Assembly: GCF_017311165.1 (NCBI RefSeq)
Contig: NZ_CP062973.1
Span: forward strand, 1,550,001-1,614,000
DNA from: Psychroflexus sp. ALD_RP9
GTDB taxonomy: Bacteria > Bacteroidota > Bacteroidia > Flavobacteriales > Flavobacteriaceae
Length of the DNA stretch: 64,000 nt
Direction: 5' to 3'
Of this stretch, positions 1 to 9,002 are shown one piece after another; position 1 is the stretch's first letter, and every line of letters starts with the position of its first letter. The notes under the pieces are model-generated. The model saw only the letters and a list, made by a program, of their open reading frames with translations. It was not told the origin of the DNA and did no database searches. The position numbers and the translations under genes are program-made.

Positions 1-3000
1 ATTGGTAGCGCCACCTGCACCTGTAATATGCGTGTCTTGTTGCCAAGCGTTGGCGATGGTTGAACCATCAACCGCTGAACTGATCAAACGAAAAGCACGC
101 TTAGCAGGGATATAACGCTCGACTTCAACTGTTCCTGTGCCTGAAATAGTACCTGTAAACTCGTCTAATTGAGCTGTTGATGTTGCATTACTCTTAAAAG
201 TGATTGTTCCATAATTTACCATGTCATTAGATAAATTTAAACTAGCAGTAGGGTTGATATCGAGTGTTGCTCCATTATCTACAAAAATATTGTTAGTATT
301 AACATCACTTGAAATATCTGGTGTGCCACCAGCATTTACATATAAATTATCATTTGCAGAAATAAACCCATCAGGTTCGTTGGTCCATGCAGTACCGTCC
401 CAGAGATACACAGTAGATTCGCAAGAAACTGAAGCTGTAAAACCTTCTCTAGTAACTGATCCATCAGATTCTAGTACTAATGTAATACAGCCCGATGCTG
501 AAGTTGCTGCAATAGAAACACCAAGTAAATCACCTGAACCGGAAGCTGTTGTATCATCTCTATCCCAACACCACTGGGTTCCTCCAGCTGGTGGGTCTAT
601 TGTTGCTGCGCTTGTATTATTACCATCGTAAACAGTTAAGCCATCATAGCATCCTGTTCCATTGTTTTCAAAGCTAAATTCAGAAAAGTTAATGACTACT
701 TTGTCACCAGGATTATCTGGACAAATAGTTATTGTTTCATTAGCGCTACTTGAATAGTCAGAACCAACTCCTCCTGAATCTGTAGCTAAATCTCCAGCAC
801 AAAAATCTTTTAATGTTGTAAAACTAACTGCGCTTGACCAGTCACTTTTATCTCCACCGCCGCAATCACTTCTAACGTAGGCATCATAATCTGTATTCCC
901 AGATAATCCTGAAGCAGAAACACTTGTGCCAGTAACACCGTTTGCAGAATCTGCAAAAGGGCCAACATCTGGGTCATCACCAGAAGCCACAATTACCCAA
1001 TCGTAACCGCTGCTAGCAGTGGCTTCTAAATCCCAATCTAGGTCTACACCTGAAGAGGTAATGTTAGATACGGATAAGTTTTCTGGTGTGATACAGCTTG
1101 GAGCTTCTTCAAAAGTCACGTCATCTATAGCGATGTCATCTCTAAAACCACCTTCATCTGTTATCGTAAATCTGACCTGAGCGTCACCAGTAAATGTAAG
1201 TGAACTCAATGCTATTTCTTTTCTTTCCCAACCATTAGTATCTGCACTAAAGCTACCTACATTATTCCATGAACTTCCGTCATAAACTTCAACATCTAAA
1301 GTAGCGTTAGGATCTGAACCACTATCACTAATCATATAAAAAGCAACTTGCGGTGTAGTGAGTGAACTTAAATCTATAAAAGGACTTGTTAGTGTGCTTG
1401 GTCCTTGAGAGCCAGAATTATCAATCCATGCAAAATAGTTACCGCTATCGGTTGAGCCAGTAATAGTTCCGCCATCACCAATATTTTCACCAGCACCAGT
1501 AGTGTCGTAATTCCAAGCTTCGCCCCCAGATTCTGTCCAGCAATCAGGAGTTGCTCCTGCATTTTCAAAGTCTTCTGTCCATGGTAGAGATTCTGTATTA
1601 CAAGCTGTTGTAAAACTAACTGCGCTTGACCAGTCACTTTTATCTCCACCGCCGCAATCGCTTCTAACATAGGCATCATAATCTGTATTTGGAGATAATC
1701 CTGAAGCAGAAACACTTGTGCCAGTAACACCGTTTGCAGAATCTACAAAAGGGCCAACGTCTGGGTCATCACCAGAAGCTACGATTACCCAATCGTAACC
1801 GCTGCTAGCAGTGGCTTCTGTATCCCAATCTAGGTCTGCACCTGAAGAGGTGATATTAGATACGGCTAAGTTTGCAGGTGTGATACATGACGGGATTTCT
1901 TCAACTGTAAAGTCTGTAATATATAAATCATGGTCACTAAAACCACTACTTGCTACAGCATAAATACCAAATTTTACAGTTCCTGTATAACTTGATAAAT
2001 CATACGTATCAGTTTGTCCTGTATTTGATGGTTCAGAACCATCAGTGTATGTGCCTAAGCTGGTCCAGCTTGCTCCATCATCAGTTGAAATCACAAGACC
2101 AACTTCATCGTCAACAGAAAAATTAGCGGGTGTGCTTAAATTATTATAAGCTGAAGCTGCAATACCTAAAGCTAAACGATAATCTGTTGTCGTGCCTAAA
2201 TCAAAATTTTCAGTGACTAACCATTGTGCTGTAGTATTTGTATACATGTTATAATATGCACTATCATCACCGTTAAATGAATCACTTCCCCAAGATGATG
2301 TACCAGTTGAAGTTATATTAGTATTAGTTCCTGTAGCTTCCTCCCAACAATCATTCAAAAATGTGGTAAAACTTTCGGTATATGGGAAATTAATTACTGT
2401 ATTACAAAGCGTTGTAAAACTAACTGCACTTGACCAATCGCTTTTATCACCACCGCCACAGTCACTTTTAACGTAGGCATCATAATCTGTATTCCCAGAT
2501 AATCCTGAAGCAGAAACACTTGTACCAGTAACACCGTTTGCAGAATCTACAAAAGGACCAACATCTGGATCATCTCCAGAAGCTACGATTACCCAATCGT
2601 AACCGCTAGTTGCAGTTGTTTCTGTATCCCAATTTAAGTCGACTGTTGAAGAACTAATACTAGATGTAGTTAGATTAATTGGTGCAATACAAGATGGAGC
2701 ATCATCATAGTTTACAGTTACTGACCAAGTACCGTCATCTACCTTATTGTAGGTAGTATTACATCCCGTTGGTGTAAAACCTGGCCCATAGGTTCTGTAG
2801 ACATCAAGTTCGAAAGTAATACTGGTGTCTGTTAACCCGTCAGCAAGCGTAATTGTTCTATTATATGAAAATGTACCTCCAGAACTTCCTGAACCGCTTA
2901 TAAATGATTCTTCATTACCATTATTGGTAACACGAATTCGACTTCTTTGCTCACTCTGCCAAGCTCCGCTAGCTGCAGTCATATCATAAGCAATATCTAC

Positions 3001-3264
3001 ACTAGTTACTATTTTGCCTGAAGGTATTGTAACTGTTAAAGAACCTGTTGCAGCTGAACATGCCATTGCATCACTTACATCAGTTGGTATGTCTCCACTG
3101 GTGTAGGTTTCAGTTACTGAACCTGATTGACCATAACTTGAAATATTAAATAAAATGAAACATGATATCAGAATTAGATTTATAGGTATTTTAAATTTGT
3201 TCTGATGAAAACTTAAAAAAGTTTTCCAGCTATTGTAATTTGAATTATTAGTTTTTTGTTGCAT
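1..3264 (-). CDS. Giant secreted FN3/CUB repeat surface protein (partial, C-terminus off window)
   Basis: The minus-strand frame that starts at the ATG at 3264 is open to the left edge (at least 1088 codons), so this is the N-terminal part of a larger gene. The first ~45 residues form a long signal peptide with a hydrophobic run (NLILISCFILFNISSYG, then Q). A beta-rich N-terminal domain follows, then three nearly identical fibronectin type III domains (about residues 189-287, 456-555, 720-819). Two different jelly-roll/MAM-like domains of ~165 residues lie between them. A CUB-like domain (about 820-945, with the typical YDGLTVYDG motif) comes next, then a region with VERYIPAKRAFRLISS, a sequence type common just before the C-terminus of Bacteroidota surface proteins. 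Known family role: cell-surface adhesion or glycan binding after export, usually by T9SS. The sorting tail would lie outside the window. The function is inferred from domains only. Confidence 0.85.
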   Translation of the reverse strand, partial: MQQKTNNSNYNSWKTFLSFHQNKFKIPINLILISCFILFNISSYGQSGSVTETYTSGDIPTDVSDAMACSAATGSLTVTIPSGKIVTSVDIAYDMTAASGAWQSEQRSRIRVTNNGNEESFISGSGSSGGTFSYNRTITLADGLTDTSITFELDVYRTYGPGFTPTGCNTTYNKVDDGTWSVTVNYDDAPSCIAPINLTTSSISSSTVDLNWDTETTATSGYDWVIVASGDDPDVGPFVDSANGVTGTSVSASGLSGNTDYDAYVKSDCGGGDKSDWSSAVSFTTLCNTVINFPYTESFTTFLNDCWEEATGTNTNITSTGTSSWGSDSFNGDDSAYYNMYTNTTAQWLVTENFDLGTTTDYRLALGIAASAYNNLSTPANFSVDDEVGLVISTDDGASWTSLGTYTDGSEPSNTGQTDTYDLSSYTGTVKFGIYAVASSGFSDHDLYITDFTVEEIPSCITPANLAVSNITSSGADLDWDTEATASSGYDWVIVASGDDPDVGPFVDSANGVTGTSVSASGLSPNTDYDAYVRSDCGGGDKSDWSSAVSFTTACNTESLPWTEDFENAGATPDCWTESGGEAWNYDTTGAGENIGDGGTITGSTDSGNYFAWIDNSGSQGPSTLTSPFIDLSSLTTPQVAFYMISDSGSDPNATLDVEVYDGSSWNNVGSFSADTNGWERKEIALSSLTFTGDAQVRFTITDEGGFRDDIAIDDVTFEEAPSCITPENLSVSNITSSGVDLDWDLEATASSGYDWVIVASGDDPDVGPFADSANGVTGTSVSASGLSGNTDYDAYVRSDCGGGDKSDWSSAVSFTTLKDFCAGDLATDSGGVGSDYSSSANETITICPDNPGDKVVINFSEFSFENNGTGCYDGLTVYDGNNTSAATIDPPAGGTQWCWDRDDTTASGSGDLLGVSIAATSASGCITLVLESDGSVTREGFTASVSCESTVYLWDGTAWTNEPDGFISANDNLYVNAGGTPDISSDVNTNNIFVDNGATLDINPTASLNLSNDMVNYGTITFKSNATSTAQLDEFTGTISGTGTVEVERYIPAKRAFRLISSAVDGSTIANAWQQDTHITGAGGATN
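815..2676 (-). repeat. Three 266-bp DNA repeats encoding FN3 domains
   Basis: Copies lie at 815-1080, 1607-1872 and 2411-2676, about 0.8 kb apart, and differ from each other by only scattered substitutions. Each encodes an FN3 domain with SGYDWVIVASGDDPDVGPF and CGGGDKSDWSSAVSFTT. The DNA between the copies is unrelated. Copies 815-1080 and 1607-1872 are the closest pair. The near-identity suggests recent duplication or gene conversion within the gene. Confidence 0.9.
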
Positions 3265-3598
3265 GCTTTTTCGTTTTTAATTGTTAGTATTTTAAATATG
3301 GATAGATAAAATTAATAATTTATTAACATAAAAAAGACAATAATGGTAAATTTTTTCAAAAAAATTAAAATAGGATAATAAATGTGGTTATTGTTGAGTC
3401 ACTACAAAACCAATTGAATTCTAGGGTTTGTACTTAGAATCGATGCAAAAGTGTTTATAATTTATCTCAGGAAACAGCTAAAAAAAACTATCAAGATACT
3501 TTAATTTTAATGTATCATTCATTTAAACCTATTTTGTTTACAGGTTATTTTGTAATGATGATCTGTAATTGAAATGTGTAATAATAAAAGCTATTTAA
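3265..3598. other. 334-bp gene-free gap
   Basis: The gap is very AT-rich. It is the upstream region of the giant surface protein and lies beyond the 3' end of the phosphoesterase gene. I saw no TAnnTTTG promoter element on the minus strand, no RNA gene and no strong terminator. Confidence 0.6.
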
Positions 3599-4816
3599 CT
3601 AAGCCTTTTTCAATTTAATAACACTTATTTCTGGCCATATACCAACTCGCCCTGGATAGGCTAAGAAGCCAAAACCTCGATTAACATTAATGAATCGATT
3701 TTCATGTTTATAAATGCCAGCCCATTGTTTATAACGGTATTGAACAGGACTCCACTTAAACCAACCAGGTATTTCGATGCCAAATTGCATGCCATGTGTA
3801 TGACCACTCAAGGTTAGTTGTAAATTTTTGGGATGTTTGTGTAAAACTTCATCCCAGTAAGATGGGTCATGACTCATAACGACTTTAAAATCTTTAGGTG
3901 ATAAACTTTCACAAGCTTTATCGATATCACCAGCCTTTTTAAAACCGCCTTTTCCCCAATTTTCTACACCAATAAGGTGTAAGTTTTGTTGATTTCTAGA
4001 AATTTTTATGTGTTCATTGCGCAGTAATTGCCAACCCATTGCCTTGTGTGTATTAACAAAGTCACTGAAGTTTTTTTGCTTTTCGGCTTCAGTTTCCCAA
4101 TCGTGATAGTCACCATAATCGTGGTTACCTAAAATAGAATAAACACCATCTTTAGACTTCAACTTTGAAAACGTATCTAACCAGGGTTGCATTTCTTCCG
4201 CTAGGTTGTTCACCAAATCTCCTGTAAATAATATACAATCAGAGGCTTGTTCATTGATTAAATTAACTGCATATTCAATTTTTTGCTTGTTATCGAAACT
4301 TCCAGAATGTATATCGCTAATTTGTGTGATTTGATAACCATCAAAAGCTTCAGGTAAGTCTTCAAAACTGAGTTCGTAGGTTAAAACTTTAAAATTATAC
4401 TTGCCTTTGTACATGCCGTATAATAAAGAAATAAAAGGGATTGCACCTAGGCCAAGCGCTAATTGGCTTACAAATTTACGTCGGGAATTGCTGTATGCTT
4501 TTGATTGTTTTGAGGTGTTTATTTTGTGCCAGAAAAATTTTAAAAACCGCGTTAAATCTTCAAAAAATAGTATAATGATGCTTGTTGCTTTTAATGCAAA
4601 TACACTTAAAAATAAACCGATAAAAAAACCACGATTTCCGCCAAAAGTGCCGCCAGTGACAGGTTGGTTGAAGCTATAGAGCATCAAAAAAAACGGGATA
4701 AGTGTTAAAAGTACAAAGCCAATGCGTATGGCCCAAGATTTACTTAACTTTTTAATGGCTTGAAAAGCATAAAATTCAAGGCTTAATAAAAATAATATTA
4801 AGAAAATCCACCGCAT
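3599..4816 (-). CDS. Membrane-anchored metallophosphoesterase
   Basis: This is a calcineurin-like phosphoesterase of the YkuE type. The metal-binding motifs appear in order: SDIHSG (DxH), FTGDLVNN (GD), ILGNHDYG (GNHD), VMSHDPS and LSGHTHG (GHTH). The N-terminal ~110 residues contain about three membrane segments, and a TAT-like RR is followed by a hydrophobic stretch near residue 115, so the catalytic domain is expected outside the cytoplasm, as in UDP-diacylglucosamine or phospholipid hydrolases of this family. I chose the ATG at 4816 (405 aa). A TTG at 4831 would add five residues. The substrate cannot be told from the sequence. Confidence 0.9.
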   Translation of the reverse strand: MRWIFLILFLLSLEFYAFQAIKKLSKSWAIRIGFVLLTLIPFFLMLYSFNQPVTGGTFGGNRGFFIGLFLSVFALKATSIIILFFEDLTRFLKFFWHKINTSKQSKAYSNSRRKFVSQLALGLGAIPFISLLYGMYKGKYNFKVLTYELSFEDLPEAFDGYQITQISDIHSGSFDNKQKIEYAVNLINEQASDCILFTGDLVNNLAEEMQPWLDTFSKLKSKDGVYSILGNHDYGDYHDWETEAEKQKNFSDFVNTHKAMGWQLLRNEHIKISRNQQNLHLIGVENWGKGGFKKAGDIDKACESLSPKDFKVVMSHDPSYWDEVLHKHPKNLQLTLSGHTHGMQFGIEIPGWFKWSPVQYRYKQWAGIYKHENRFINVNRGFGFLAYPGRVGIWPEISVIKLKKA

Positions 4817-4910
4817 CTTTTTTTCTGGCAAATATAATCGGCTTCTTCAGCCTAAGTTTATATTTTAAAATTAAATTAGCGTTTGAGGGAAGTAGTTTCA
4901 ATTTCCCATT

Positions 4911-4918
4911 TACCTTTG
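4911..4918 (+). promoter_or_regulatory. Flavobacterial -7 element upstream of hemW
   Basis: TACCTTTG matches the Bacteroidota TAnnTTTG promoter element and ends only 4 nt before the hemW ATG, which predicts a leaderless or nearly leaderless transcript. No good -33 TTTG at the usual spacing was found; the nearest is at 4882-4885. Confidence 0.5.
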
Positions 4919-4922
4919 TGTT

Positions 4923-6056
4923 ATGTCTGGTATTTATATTCATATTCCATTTTGTAAACAAGCTTGCCATTATTGTGATTTTCATTTTTCAACCACACGC
5001 AAACATCAATCTAGAATGGTTAAAGCCATTTGTCAAGAATTAAAACTGCGTAAAGAAGACATAAATTCTGGTATAAATACCATTTATTTTGGTGGTGGGA
5101 CGCCGAGTTTATTGAGTAAAACTGAAATTAACCAGATCCTGCAAACAATTAAGGCTTATTTTGAGGTTAATTCGCAAGCTGAAATTACTTTAGAAGCTAA
5201 TCCAGACGATTTATCTGATGAGTATTTAAAAGAAATAGCTTCAACTGAAATAAATCGCTTAAGCATTGGTGTACAATCTTTTTTTGAAGACGATTTAAAA
5301 TTGATGAATCGTGCACATGATGCAACCGAAGCTATAAATTCAATTAAATTAGCCAAAACCTATTTTGATAATATTAGTATCGATTTAATTTATGGAATTC
5401 CTAATATGAGTATTCAAAAATGGGAAGCCAATTTGGCACAGGTTTTTGAGTTTGATATTCCACATGTATCATGTTATGCTTTAACAGTAGAACCTAACAC
5501 TGCTTTAGAACGCTTTATTGCTAAAGAAGTAATTGCTCCTGTTAATGATGATTTGGCCCGCGATCACTATGATGTTTTGCAAATACAAATGCGAAATAGA
5601 GGTTATAAAAATTACGAATTTTCGAATTTTGGGAAACCCAACTTTTATTCACAAAATAATTTAGCTTATTGGACAGGCAAACCCTATTTAGGTATTGGTC
5701 CATCAGCACATTCGTTTAATGGATATCAACGTTCCTGGTCGATTAAACATAATATTAAGTACTTAAAAGCTATTGAAGCTAAACAGTTACCTTTAGAGAT
5801 TGAACATCTTACAACAACCGATCGCTTTAATGAATTTATTATGACCCGTTTACGCACTAGTTTAGGTGTTGATTTAAATGAAGTAGAAGCAAAGTTTGGC
5901 TTAACTTACCGGGCTTATTTAACAGACCAACTTCAACCTTTATTAAAAGACCAATTGGTTAGTGTCAACTCAAACGAAGTTATTCATGTAACTGAAAACA
6001 ATAAGTTTTTAACGGATGGTATTTCAGCTGAATTATTTAAGCTCAATTTAGAATAA
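4923..6056 (+). CDS. hemW: HemW-like radical SAM protein
   Basis: 377 aa. The N-terminus IYIHIPFCKQACHYCDFHF carries the CxxxCxxC radical SAM cluster motif with the extra Cys-Asp-Phe typical of HemW. GGGTPSLL (SAM-binding) and the HemN C-terminal domain (SLGVDLNEVEAKFG) follow. Proteins of this type were long annotated as oxygen-independent coproporphyrinogen III oxidase; HemW is now regarded as a heme chaperone. The size fits HemW (about 375-400 aa) and not the longer HemN (~450 aa). The gene stands alone, divergent from the phosphoesterase, with its own promoter-like element 4 nt upstream. Confidence 0.93.
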   Translation: MSGIYIHIPFCKQACHYCDFHFSTTRKHQSRMVKAICQELKLRKEDINSGINTIYFGGGTPSLLSKTEINQILQTIKAYFEVNSQAEITLEANPDDLSDEYLKEIASTEINRLSIGVQSFFEDDLKLMNRAHDATEAINSIKLAKTYFDNISIDLIYGIPNMSIQKWEANLAQVFEFDIPHVSCYALTVEPNTALERFIAKEVIAPVNDDLARDHYDVLQIQMRNRGYKNYEFSNFGKPNFYSQNNLAYWTGKPYLGIGPSAHSFNGYQRSWSIKHNIKYLKAIEAKQLPLEIEHLTTTDRFNEFIMTRLRTSLGVDLNEVEAKFGLTYRAYLTDQLQPLLKDQLVSVNSNEVIHVTENNKFLTDGISAELFKLNLE

Positions 6057-6268
6057 TTAATACTGAGTCAAGCAAATTAAATTATTTTCATCGAAACTTT
6101 ATGGTTTAAATTATGGCTTACTTTAAAAAGTAATTTACTTCATTAAAGTATCAAAGATATCAACCATCTTTAGAAATTGAATGAGAGGTTTTAGCAGTTG
6201 AAACCTAAAACCTAAATCTTAATGCCATATATTTATAATTAATTTAAGGTTAAATTACTTCATTAATT

Positions 6269-8110
6269 ATGCGTTTACTTTTTCTTTTATTTTGTTTTAG
6301 TTTGACTCTTCAAGCACAAAACGACAGTTTACAAAAATTAATTAAGCAAACTAATATTAAAGATACAACCTATGTTAATCGATTACTATTGCTAAGCCAA
6401 ACCTACAATAATACTCATATAGACTCTCAGGTCAAGGTTTTACAAAAAGCTAAAAAAATAACAAAACGAAAAAACTTTCTGCAATTAGAAGCAAAAACAA
6501 ATGTAGAGTTAGCGCGCGCCTACCGAAAACAAGGCATTTATGATTCAGCAATTGCAAATGCCCTTAATGCTAAGAGAATTTATGATCGATTAAAGTTAAA
6601 ACCTAATCAATTACTCGCTAATTGCGTTTTAACCACACTTTACCGAGATCAAAAATATTATGATAAAGCTTTAGAGCTCAATAAAATAAATCTTAGTTTG
6701 GTTAAAAATGATGCATTAAGTCCTAGTTTAGGGCGTTATTATTTCGATTTAGGCACTACCTATCGCGCATTAGATAGCTTAAAGTTAGCAGAATTTAATT
6801 ATATAAAATCATTAGAAATTGCGAAAGAAACTGGTTTTAAGCCAGGTGAGAATTTTATGAAATTATCGTTGGGGCAATTGTATAAAGTCATGGATAAATA
6901 CGACAAAGCTGAAGCTTACCTTAAGGAAGTTTTGCCAGTTTATACTCAGCAAAACAACAAAGCTAATGTTGCGCTGATTAACTACGATTTAGGCACCATT
7001 GCCTCATTGCGTGCTAATCATCAAGCCTCAATTCCTTATTATGAAAAAGCGCTAAAAATTTATACAGAATTAGGTCGACTCCAATTCATTAAAGATATCA
7101 ATCAAAAGTTATTTATCGCTTACAATATTATACAAGATGTGGCTAAAGCCAAAGCAGCAAACCAGCAATTTATTGTTTATAAAGACTCGATAGAAAGTCA
7201 AAAAAGAGATGCTTTAATAGCCGAAATGAAAACTAAATTTGAAACTGACCAAATCGCTGCTGAAAATAAGTTGAACAAAAAACGAGCAGAATTAGCAGAA
7301 GCTGAAGGGCAACGGAATCTTATTTTTCTCATTGCTTCAATCATACTTATTCTTTTACTAGTAGCTGTTTTCTTATTTTATTCTGCAAAGCAAAAAGAAG
7401 CTAAAAAAGCAGCTTTAATCAAGCAAGAATTAAAAGCTTCACAGCAGCAATTGGCTTTAGAGAAACAATATAGAGACAGTGAGTTAAAAGCATTAAAAGC
7501 GCAAATGAATCCGCACTTTATATTTAATGTGCTTAATTCTATTCAAGAGTTTATCGTATTGAACAAGAAAGACTTAGCAAGTGAATATTTAGCTACTTTT
7601 GCAGAATTAATTAGAAGTTATTTGTTTTTTAGTAACAGAGGAAGCTTAACTTTAGAAGAAGAAGTCGATACACTTGAAAAATATCTAGAATTAGAACAGT
7701 TACGCTTTAGCCAAAATTTTAAATATCAAATTTTAACCGATTCAATAATTGATCTAGACAGCATCGAGATTCCAACAATGATAATCCAACCTTATGTAGA
7801 AAATGCCATTAAACATGGGTTGTTTCATAAAAAAGGAGACTGCAATCTTAATATTAATTTTAGTTTAGAAACTCAAAGTGTTTTAAAATGCATTATCACT
7901 GATAATGGTATTGGTCGAGCAAAAGCCAAGGTTTTAAATAAAAAGAAAAGCAAACTCAACCAATCTTTTGCAAGTCAAGCAACAGCTTCACGACTAGATT
8001 TACTCAATCAAAAAAGCTTTGAAAAAATAGGCGTTAAAATAACAGATTTAATAGAAAATAATGAGCCTAAAGGCACAAAAGTATCGTTAACTATACCAAT
8101 AAAAAACTAA
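6269..8110 (+). CDS. TPR-containing LytS-type sensor histidine kinase
   Basis: 613 aa. A signal peptide (LLFLLFCFSLTLQAQ) is followed by an extracytoplasmic array of tetratricopeptide repeats to about residue 300, a coiled coil, a single membrane helix at about 349-372, and a cytoplasmic His_kinase domain. The phospho-acceptor His sits in AQMNPHFIFNVLNSIQEF (about residue 416). The GHKL ATPase N-box is VENAIKHGL (about 510) and the G-box is DNGIGR. This layout is common in Bacteroidota TPR-kinases of the LytS/YehU class. The response regulator gene starts 6 bp downstream, so the two form a two-component operon. The signal sensed is unknown. Confidence 0.93.
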   Translation: MRLLFLLFCFSLTLQAQNDSLQKLIKQTNIKDTTYVNRLLLLSQTYNNTHIDSQVKVLQKAKKITKRKNFLQLEAKTNVELARAYRKQGIYDSAIANALNAKRIYDRLKLKPNQLLANCVLTTLYRDQKYYDKALELNKINLSLVKNDALSPSLGRYYFDLGTTYRALDSLKLAEFNYIKSLEIAKETGFKPGENFMKLSLGQLYKVMDKYDKAEAYLKEVLPVYTQQNNKANVALINYDLGTIASLRANHQASIPYYEKALKIYTELGRLQFIKDINQKLFIAYNIIQDVAKAKAANQQFIVYKDSIESQKRDALIAEMKTKFETDQIAAENKLNKKRAELAEAEGQRNLIFLIASIILILLLVAVFLFYSAKQKEAKKAALIKQELKASQQQLALEKQYRDSELKALKAQMNPHFIFNVLNSIQEFIVLNKKDLASEYLATFAELIRSYLFFSNRGSLTLEEEVDTLEKYLELEQLRFSQNFKYQILTDSIIDLDSIEIPTMIIQPYVENAIKHGLFHKKGDCNLNINFSLETQSVLKCIITDNGIGRAKAKVLNKKKSKLNQSFASQATASRLDLLNQKSFEKIGVKITDLIENNEPKGTKVSLTIPIKN

Positions 8111-8116
8111 ATCCTT

Positions 8117-8869
8117 ATGAAAGCCATTATTATAGATGATGAACTAAAGGCAAGAAACCTTTTAAAAGTTTTAATTGAAGAAAATTGCCCAAAAATAACT
8201 GAAATATATCAAGCCGAAAATTTACTTGAAGGTATTAATATTATAAAATCTGTACAACCTCAATTAGTATTTCTAGACATAGAAATGCCAGAATATTCAG
8301 GCTTAGAAATTTTAGATTTTATAAGCAAAGAAGATTACAACTTTGAAATTATCTTTACGACAGCATATCAAGAATACGCCATTAAAGCTATTGAACTTTC
8401 AGCTATTGATTACTTACTCAAACCAGTAAGAGCCAGTAAAATTAAAAAAGCAGTTGATAAGGCTATTGAATTTATTGGAAAGTCTAAGATTAATAAAAGA
8501 TTAGAAGAACTTAAATCTGTTTTTAAATCTCATGAATTTAAGAAAATTGGTTTACCTGTAAACGATGGTGTTGAGTTTGTTGCCTTTAAAGATATTATAC
8601 TATTTGAAGCAGATGGTATGTACACAAAAATTTTTACAAAGCATGAACATAAATCTCTACACATCAGTAAGCCTTTAAAATTTTTCATGGATACGCTAAA
8701 TCAAGTTGGTACTTTTTATAGACCACACCGATCTTATTTAATCAACTTAAATTACATCAAAAAATACGTTAAATCTGATGGTGGCTATATTGTGATGGAT
8801 AATGGCAAGTCAGTTTCTTTATCTAAGAGTAAAACCGATGAGTTTATGAAAATGATGCAAGACATCTAG
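8117..8869 (+). CDS. LytTR-family response regulator
   Basis: 250 aa. The receiver domain (1-120) has the acidic pair DDE near the N-terminus, the phospho-acceptor Asp in VFLDIEMPEYSG (about residue 54) and the conserved Lys in LLKPVR. The C-terminal LytTR DNA-binding domain (about 140-248) carries FYRPHRSYLINLNYIK, the hallmark of the family. It is the partner of the TPR kinase encoded just upstream. The large secreted protein gene 133 bp downstream is a possible target, which is inference from proximity. Confidence 0.94.
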   Translation: MKAIIIDDELKARNLLKVLIEENCPKITEIYQAENLLEGINIIKSVQPQLVFLDIEMPEYSGLEILDFISKEDYNFEIIFTTAYQEYAIKAIELSAIDYLLKPVRASKIKKAVDKAIEFIGKSKINKRLEELKSVFKSHEFKKIGLPVNDGVEFVAFKDIILFEADGMYTKIFTKHEHKSLHISKPLKFFMDTLNQVGTFYRPHRSYLINLNYIKKYVKSDGGYIVMDNGKSVSLSKSKTDEFMKMMQDI

Positions 8870-9002
8870 CTTTAAAATTACGGCTCAAACATAATATTGA
8901 CTTTTTTTCTTCAGCAATTGAAACTCAAGTTTCAGAAATTCAAGGTAAAAATAAGGTGGTATCTAAAGTAGTTTTGATTTCAAACCATAAAACTAATTAA
9001 TC

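Noticed and set aside
221..631. Plus-strand frame of 136 codons
   Set aside because: It is the antisense of the giant FN3/CUB protein, whose minus-strand frame is open across the whole region and has a signal peptide and known domains.
815..2676. Regularly spaced repeats as a CRISPR-like array
   Set aside because: The units are 266 bp, about 0.8 kb apart and code for FN3 domains in an open frame.
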